A DNA stretch of 64,000 nt from an uncultured Pelagibacteraceae bacterium (GTDB lineage Bacteria; Pseudomonadota; Alphaproteobacteria; Pelagibacterales; Pelagibacteraceae). This document shows positions 59,761 through 64,000 of the stretch, piece by piece. The stretch covers positions 1 to 64,000 of the forward strand of contig CACCIT010000002.1 of NCBI GenBank assembly GCA_902546145.1, given 5' to 3'. The notes beneath the pieces are model-generated. The model was not told the DNA's origin. It was given only the letters and a program-made list of their open reading frames with translations, and ran no database searches. Within the stretch, counting starts at the first letter, position 1, and every line of letters begins with the position of its first letter. The translations under genes were made by a program, and so were the position numbers.

Positions 59761-59826
59761 GATTATTTAACTTTTTGGCTTTAGTTGTAATTTCTTAGCT
59801 TTGTTAACAAAATATTAAGGAGAGAA

Positions 59827-60327
59827 ATGAAAAAATTAAATACAAAAAAAGGTTTCTCATTAATTGAATTACTTGTTGTAATCGCAATTATTGGGGTTCT
59901 TTCTGCGGTAGGTATTACAGCTTATACTGGATACACTGCAAGTGCAAAAGAGCAGGCTGCTAGAACACAGTTTGCACAAATGGTAAGCTTTGTTAATGCT
60001 GAAATCGCAAAATGTGCTTTAGGTTCTGGAGATTATAACTGGCCTTCAACGGCAACTAAAGATACTTGTTCTGATGGTATAGATGCAAATACCGATGATA
60101 ATATTGCAGATCAGCTTGTAAACGGTATGGGTTTTAAAAATCCGTATGACCAAACTACAACTGTAGGAACAGCAGCAACAAGTTATGTTAGACATGGAAC
60201 TGATGCTAACGCTGATGGAGATGGTAAAATAACTATTTTTGCAGATGCCACAAACGACCTAGTGAAAATAACTCAGGAAGTAGTTGATGGAACTGTATTG
60301 AGCCAGACTATAAATACAGCAGACTAA
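59827..60327 (+). CDS. Type IV pilin-like major pilin
   Basis: Class III signal KKG/FSLIELLVVIAIIGVLSAVGITAYTGY; AAGGAGAG RBS-like upstream. Confidence 0.95.
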   Translation: MKKLNTKKGFSLIELLVVIAIIGVLSAVGITAYTGYTASAKEQAARTQFAQMVSFVNAEIAKCALGSGDYNWPSTATKDTCSDGIDANTDDNIADQLVNGMGFKNPYDQTTTVGTAATSYVRHGTDANADGDGKITIFADATNDLVKITQEVVDGTVLSQTINTAD

Positions 60328-60344
60328 TTAAATTATAAATTTAT

Positions 60345-60378
60345 GTTGATCAGGGTATAGTTTTTGACCCTGATCAAC
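60345..60378. terminator. Hairpin between convergent pilin and RsbW-like genes, candidate bidirectional terminator
   Basis: Perfect 12-bp stem GTTGATCAGGGT (60345-60356) / ACCCTGATCAAC (60367-60378), 10-nt loop. Confidence 0.75.
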
Positions 60379-60775
60379 TAACTTTCTTACTCATTGTTAG
60401 ATGATTTGTAAAACTTTTTGAGTTTTTGTTCCATTTTACACTATCCATAATTGTTTTGATGAAATAAGTACCAAGACCACCAGGTTTTATTGCTTTTAGA
60501 TTTCTAGGTTTAATATTATTTTTATTAACCTTAATGCCATTGTCATACAAGTGAATTAGAAATTTTTTATTTTTAAATTCTAATTTAATTTTGATGATGT
60601 TGTTTTTATTTTCTCCTTCATAAGCATGTTTAATTATATTGGTGACAGCTTCATCAACTGCAAGCTGGATATTTTTAATTATTTTTAAGTCTACTTCGTA
60701 AATTTTGAGAAAATCTTTGATTGTAGCCCTTATTTTTTTAAGATTGCTTAATGTTGCAGGGTAAGATTTTTTCAT
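60374..60775 (-). CDS. RsbW-like ATP-binding protein (anti-sigma factor/HATPase_c_2)
   Basis: N-box IQLAVDEAVTNIIKHAYEG, DNGIKV, GGLGTYFIKTIMDSV. Confidence 0.93.
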   Translation of the reverse strand: MKKSYPATLSNLKKIRATIKDFLKIYEVDLKIIKNIQLAVDEAVTNIIKHAYEGENKNNIIKIKLEFKNKKFLIHLYDNGIKVNKNNIKPRNLKAIKPGGLGTYFIKTIMDSVKWNKNSKSFTNHLTMSKKVS

Positions 60776-60827
60776 GTGCCCAAAGTACTTAATTTTTATG
60801 ATTATAAAAGGTTTTAAAATAAATGGT

Positions 60828-60844
60828 TACCCAAAATGGGGCTA
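60828..60844 (+). promoter_or_regulatory. GC-rich palindromic element, copy 2 (between divergent rsbW-like and TPR/barrel genes)
   Basis: TACCCAAAATGGGGCTA; core CCCA-AAA-TGGG; inverted relative to copy 1. Confidence 0.55.
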
Positions 60845-60893
60845 TTGCTTAAATTATTTTTAGATTTAGACGTATGATCAAATTCAAATAATC

Positions 60894-62201
60894 ATGAAAA
60901 AAGTTCCAAGAAACAACACTTACTTATTAATTTTAATTTTTTTCTTTAATGTAGTTAGTGCTAATTCACAAATTTCTTTTGAACAAATTTTAAAAAATCC
61001 AAACGATTTAAAATTAAATTTAAAATACGCAAAAGAACAGGAAGATTTAGGGAATTTTAAGTCTGTAATTTCAACACTTGAAAGATTAACAAGTTTATAT
61101 CCAGAAAATATTGATCTTAAAATGTATTACTTGTCCATTTCTTTGAGGATAGACTCTGTTGAGAGAACTATACAAATAATTGATGAAATAAAGAACAGTG
61201 AACAATTAACAGCAGAAATTAATGCTGAGATAGATATTATTTTACAAAATCTAAATAACACAGCTAATGCAAATGAAAATAAGTGGAATGGATATATTGA
61301 TATTTCTTTAAGTCATACTTATCACACCAATATCAATAATTTATCAGATTCAGGTACATTCTATGTAAGCGATTCTATTAGTAATTACGCAACTAATGAA
61401 ATTGAAAACGATACATTAGAAATACCAAGTATTAGAATTGGTGGTTTTAAAAAACTAAGTGATAATTCAAATATTAATCTTAATATTGGATTATCAGATA
61501 CAAATCAAAATAAAGACAAATCTGAAGAGAAAGATTTAAATTCAGTATTTTTAAATCATAATTATTTTAAAGATAAAAACTTATTAAGCACAACTTTTAG
61601 TTTTAATAAATCTAACTATAGAAACCAAGCAGATATCAATACTATCAATTTTGGATTACGAGATAAGTATTCAATAAATAAAAATCATTTTTTCATTGGT
61701 GGGATAAATTATACAAAAAATACTTATAATCAGAACAATACTTTTTCTACAACTAGAGAAAAAAATAATTATTTTGTGTCGGGTAACATTGGTTACGAAT
61801 TTATTTTCTCCAATAATAAATTTTTATTTGATTATAAAGATGGAGAATCTAAGGCAATCGCTGATCAATATGGATATAAACAGGAAAAATATTTAATTAG
61901 TTATTTCAGATACTTTGATTTTGGAACATTCAATTTTAGTAAATCTTTTACAGAAAATGAATATGAAATAGCTGATACATTTGTACTTTCAAGCACTGTA
62001 CGAGATGATGAATTAGATACGACCTCAATTAGTTTAAATGGAGAATTGGTTAATTTATACTTCTTAAACAAATTTAAATTTTTTGAAGATATTTATTATA
62101 ATCTTTCTTTTTCAAAAATTGATAGTACATCTAACATCTTAAATTATAATTATGAAAAAGAAATTCATAATATAGGTTTAACAAAAAGGATAAACTTTTG
62201 A
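60894..62201 (+). CDS. TPR plus outer-membrane beta-barrel protein (Slam/DUF560-like architecture)
   Basis: Signal peptide, N-terminal TPR-like helices (LKLNLKYAKEQEDLGNFKSVISTLERLTSLYPENIDLKMYYLSI), then repeated amphipathic strands to a C-terminal ...IGLTKRINF. Confidence 0.65.
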   Translation: MKKVPRNNTYLLILIFFFNVVSANSQISFEQILKNPNDLKLNLKYAKEQEDLGNFKSVISTLERLTSLYPENIDLKMYYLSISLRIDSVERTIQIIDEIKNSEQLTAEINAEIDIILQNLNNTANANENKWNGYIDISLSHTYHTNINNLSDSGTFYVSDSISNYATNEIENDTLEIPSIRIGGFKKLSDNSNINLNIGLSDTNQNKDKSEEKDLNSVFLNHNYFKDKNLLSTTFSFNKSNYRNQADINTINFGLRDKYSINKNHFFIGGINYTKNTYNQNNTFSTTREKNNYFVSGNIGYEFIFSNNKFLFDYKDGESKAIADQYGYKQEKYLISYFRYFDFGTFNFSKSFTENEYEIADTFVLSSTVRDDELDTTSISLNGELVNLYFLNKFKFFEDIYYNLSFSKIDSTSNILNYNYEKEIHNIGLTKRINF

Positions 62202-63694
62202 AAAAAATATTTTTAATAATTCTGATCTTACTTTTGCCTAGCAAGCTTTTTGCACAAAAACAGGTAATCGGTACAGTTACTTTAGCAATTGGTGAGGTTA
62301 AAACTAACGACAATAGAACCTTAAGTGCTGGGGATCCAATTTATTTTAACGATACTATTATTGCAGGGGATAATTCAAAATCTCAAATTATATTGTTAGA
62401 TGAAACTGTTATGATGATAGGAGCAGGAACTGAACTTATAATTGATGAATTTGTATTTAATCCCGGTGACTTTGAAGGCAAAATAACAACTACAATAAAG
62501 CAAGGTAGTATCAAAGTTTTATCAGGTAAAATTAGTGAAACTAACCCTGAAGACTTAGTAGTAAAAACACCTGCTGGAACTATTGGAACTAGAGGAACTG
62601 AATTTCAGGCTTTAGTAGATGAGGAGGATGGTGATAGCAAAATACTTCTAATCGGGCCTGGACCAAATAACACATTAGGTTTAAGACCAGGAGAAGTTGA
62701 GGTTTTTAACCAATTTGGCAGTGTTATTTTAGATCAACCTTTTTTATTTACGCAATTTAGTCAAGATCAAGCTCCTCAAGAACCTATTGTGATTTCAGAA
62801 CAAGATTTTAATGATTTTGTAAGAATACTTGAGGCTAGAAATGAGATTTCTGAAGATGAACAAATTCAAGAAGCTGTAAAAGAAGGACTGCTTATATCTG
62901 GAAAAGAAAGTGGAAGTGAATTAGTTGCTGAAGTAATTGATATCGTTTTAAAGAAGGAAGATGGTGGCGCAACTGCAGAAACCTTATCTGCAGCGTTAGG
63001 AGTAAGTGTTGAGGAATTATTTGGTGATGAATATAAAGAAGAATTCGAGAGCGAAAGTGAGGCAAATAAAGTTGTAATTGCAAACGGTGAATTCGGTGAT
63101 GCCGTTGCTATGATCACTAGATATGGAGGAACTGACCAGGGCAATTCAACTTATGCTGATCTTGCAGGCATAGCATCAGGAACTTACACCTATCAAGCAA
63201 CAGGTATTAATGGAGCAGCAGCTACAGGCTCAGGAAGTGGAACTATCGACTCAACTGTGGTGATTGACTTTGCTGCTAAAACAATCACACAAACAGTTTC
63301 TGGAACAGTTGCTTTAGGATCAGATTCAAGCAGAACTTTTTCAGATATTTCAAAAGAGCATAGTTATACAAGTTCATCATCAAATGTTGAAGCTGATCAA
63401 AATGTAATTATCGCAAGCAATGGAAATGCTTCTGCGGACAACACTAATTTTTCAGGAACTCCACAAGCAGCAGATTCTGATAATAAATCAGATTTTGTAG
63501 ACAGTGGTACTAATTCATATTTTTTAAATAACGAATTCACCTCAAGTAATATTAAACTTGGATCTGGAATAAATAATGATCCAATCGCATACGCTGGGCA
63601 CATGAATTTAGTAGTTGAAAATATAGACAATACAAATTCTATGGTTAATCAATTAAGTTTCTCAAGAACTGGAATAACACCTAAAAAAGATTAG
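62198..63694 (+). CDS. Secreted FecR-domain protein with beta-rich C-terminal region
   Basis: Signal peptide; VTLAIGEVKTNDNRTLSAGDPIYFNDTIIAGDNSKSQIILLDETVMMIGAGTELIIDEF and VKTPAGTIGTRGTEF are FecR-like; TTG start overlaps upstream TGA. Confidence 0.88.
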   Translation: MKKIFLIILILLLPSKLFAQKQVIGTVTLAIGEVKTNDNRTLSAGDPIYFNDTIIAGDNSKSQIILLDETVMMIGAGTELIIDEFVFNPGDFEGKITTTIKQGSIKVLSGKISETNPEDLVVKTPAGTIGTRGTEFQALVDEEDGDSKILLIGPGPNNTLGLRPGEVEVFNQFGSVILDQPFLFTQFSQDQAPQEPIVISEQDFNDFVRILEARNEISEDEQIQEAVKEGLLISGKESGSELVAEVIDIVLKKEDGGATAETLSAALGVSVEELFGDEYKEEFESESEANKVVIANGEFGDAVAMITRYGGTDQGNSTYADLAGIASGTYTYQATGINGAAATGSGSGTIDSTVVIDFAAKTITQTVSGTVALGSDSSRTFSDISKEHSYTSSSSNVEADQNVIIASNGNASADNTNFSGTPQAADSDNKSDFVDSGTNSYFLNNEFTSSNIKLGSGINNDPIAYAGHMNLVVENIDNTNSMVNQLSFSRTGITPKKD

Positions 63695-63697
63695 TTA

Positions 63698-63718
63698 GAC
63701 CCCCCATTTTAGGTAGTA
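63698..63718 (+). promoter_or_regulatory. GC-rich element, copy 3 (degenerate right half)
   Basis: GACCCCCCATTTTAGGTAGTA; matches copy 1 over GACCCCC...ATTTT. Confidence 0.4.
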
Positions 63719-63748
63719 CAATTAAAAACATCAAATATTTAAATAGTA

Positions 63749-64000
63749 ATGTTTGGAATGTTTAAAAATATTAGTAGAAGAGATTTTTGTAAGTGTTGTG
63801 GATCGATAGCACTATCAACTTTTTTCATTAATTTTGCAAAAGCAAATTCTGAAAAAAATCAATTAATTTATGGGAATATTATTATTAATGGTCAAAAAAT
63901 TGATAAAAATTCAGAAATCAATTTTGATAATTTAAGTGAATTAGAGACAAAAAGTGAATTAGCATTGGTACAAAATAATCAAAACGGTTTTTTAATTAGA
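63749..64000 (+). CDS. Tat-signal protein, FecR-like N-terminal part (truncated by window end)
   Basis: Manual translation MFGMFKNISRRDFCKCCGSIALSTFFINFAKANSEKNQLIYGNIIINGQKIDKNSEINFDNLSELETKSELALVQNNQNGFLIR...; SRRDF twin-arginine motif; start could be 63758. Confidence 0.6.
   Translation, partial: MFGMFKNISRRDFCKCCGSIALSTFFINFAKANSEKNQLIYGNIIINGQKIDKNSEINFDNLSELETKSELALVQNNQNGFLIR

Noticed and set aside
62866-63144. Overlapping minus-strand ORFs (92, 63 aa) opposite the FecR gene
   Set aside because: Shadow ORFs; the plus-strand FecR protein has clear domain features.

Overview
AT-rich, extremely compact alphaproteobacterial chromosome segment, most consistent with SAR11 / Candidatus Pelagibacter (inference from gene content, base composition and gene order; no search was run). 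Nearly the whole window is coding. It contains: a truncated MsbA-like ABC transporter; ubiA; a cytochrome c oxidase operon (coxB-coxA-ctaB-small ORF-cox11-coxC-surf1) followed by thrC and a peroxiredoxin; a minus-strand run of F0 ATP synthase genes, crtI-crtB-crtY-blh (beta-carotene/retinal synthesis), ispH, thrB and rnhA; a short SMC-type ATPase with no recognisable hinge; mutY, ccrM and its GANTC-rich leader; rnhB, UDG, TPR protein and ispE; one tRNA-Gln(UUG) followed by the CCA-adding enzyme; greA, hemF, trmL; petABC; ychF-pth-rplY-prs-pgeF-midA-lgt; an EnvZ/OmpR-like two-component pair; ilvE; pgsA-uvrC-folB-SDR-uvrB; an aspartate aminotransferase; trxB; an ELM1-like protein plus a 2OG-Fe(II) oxygenase. 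At the right end is an accessory-looking block: a type IV pilin, an RsbW-like ATPase, a TPR/beta-barrel outer-membrane protein, a FecR-domain protein with a beta-rich C-terminus, and a truncated Tat-signal FecR-like protein. Three intergenic copies of a GC-rich CCCCATTTTGGGG-like element lie upstream of plus-strand genes in this block. I consider this right-hand block the best candidate for an undescribed system. No rRNA, CRISPR array, transposase, integrase or clear pseudogene was seen.
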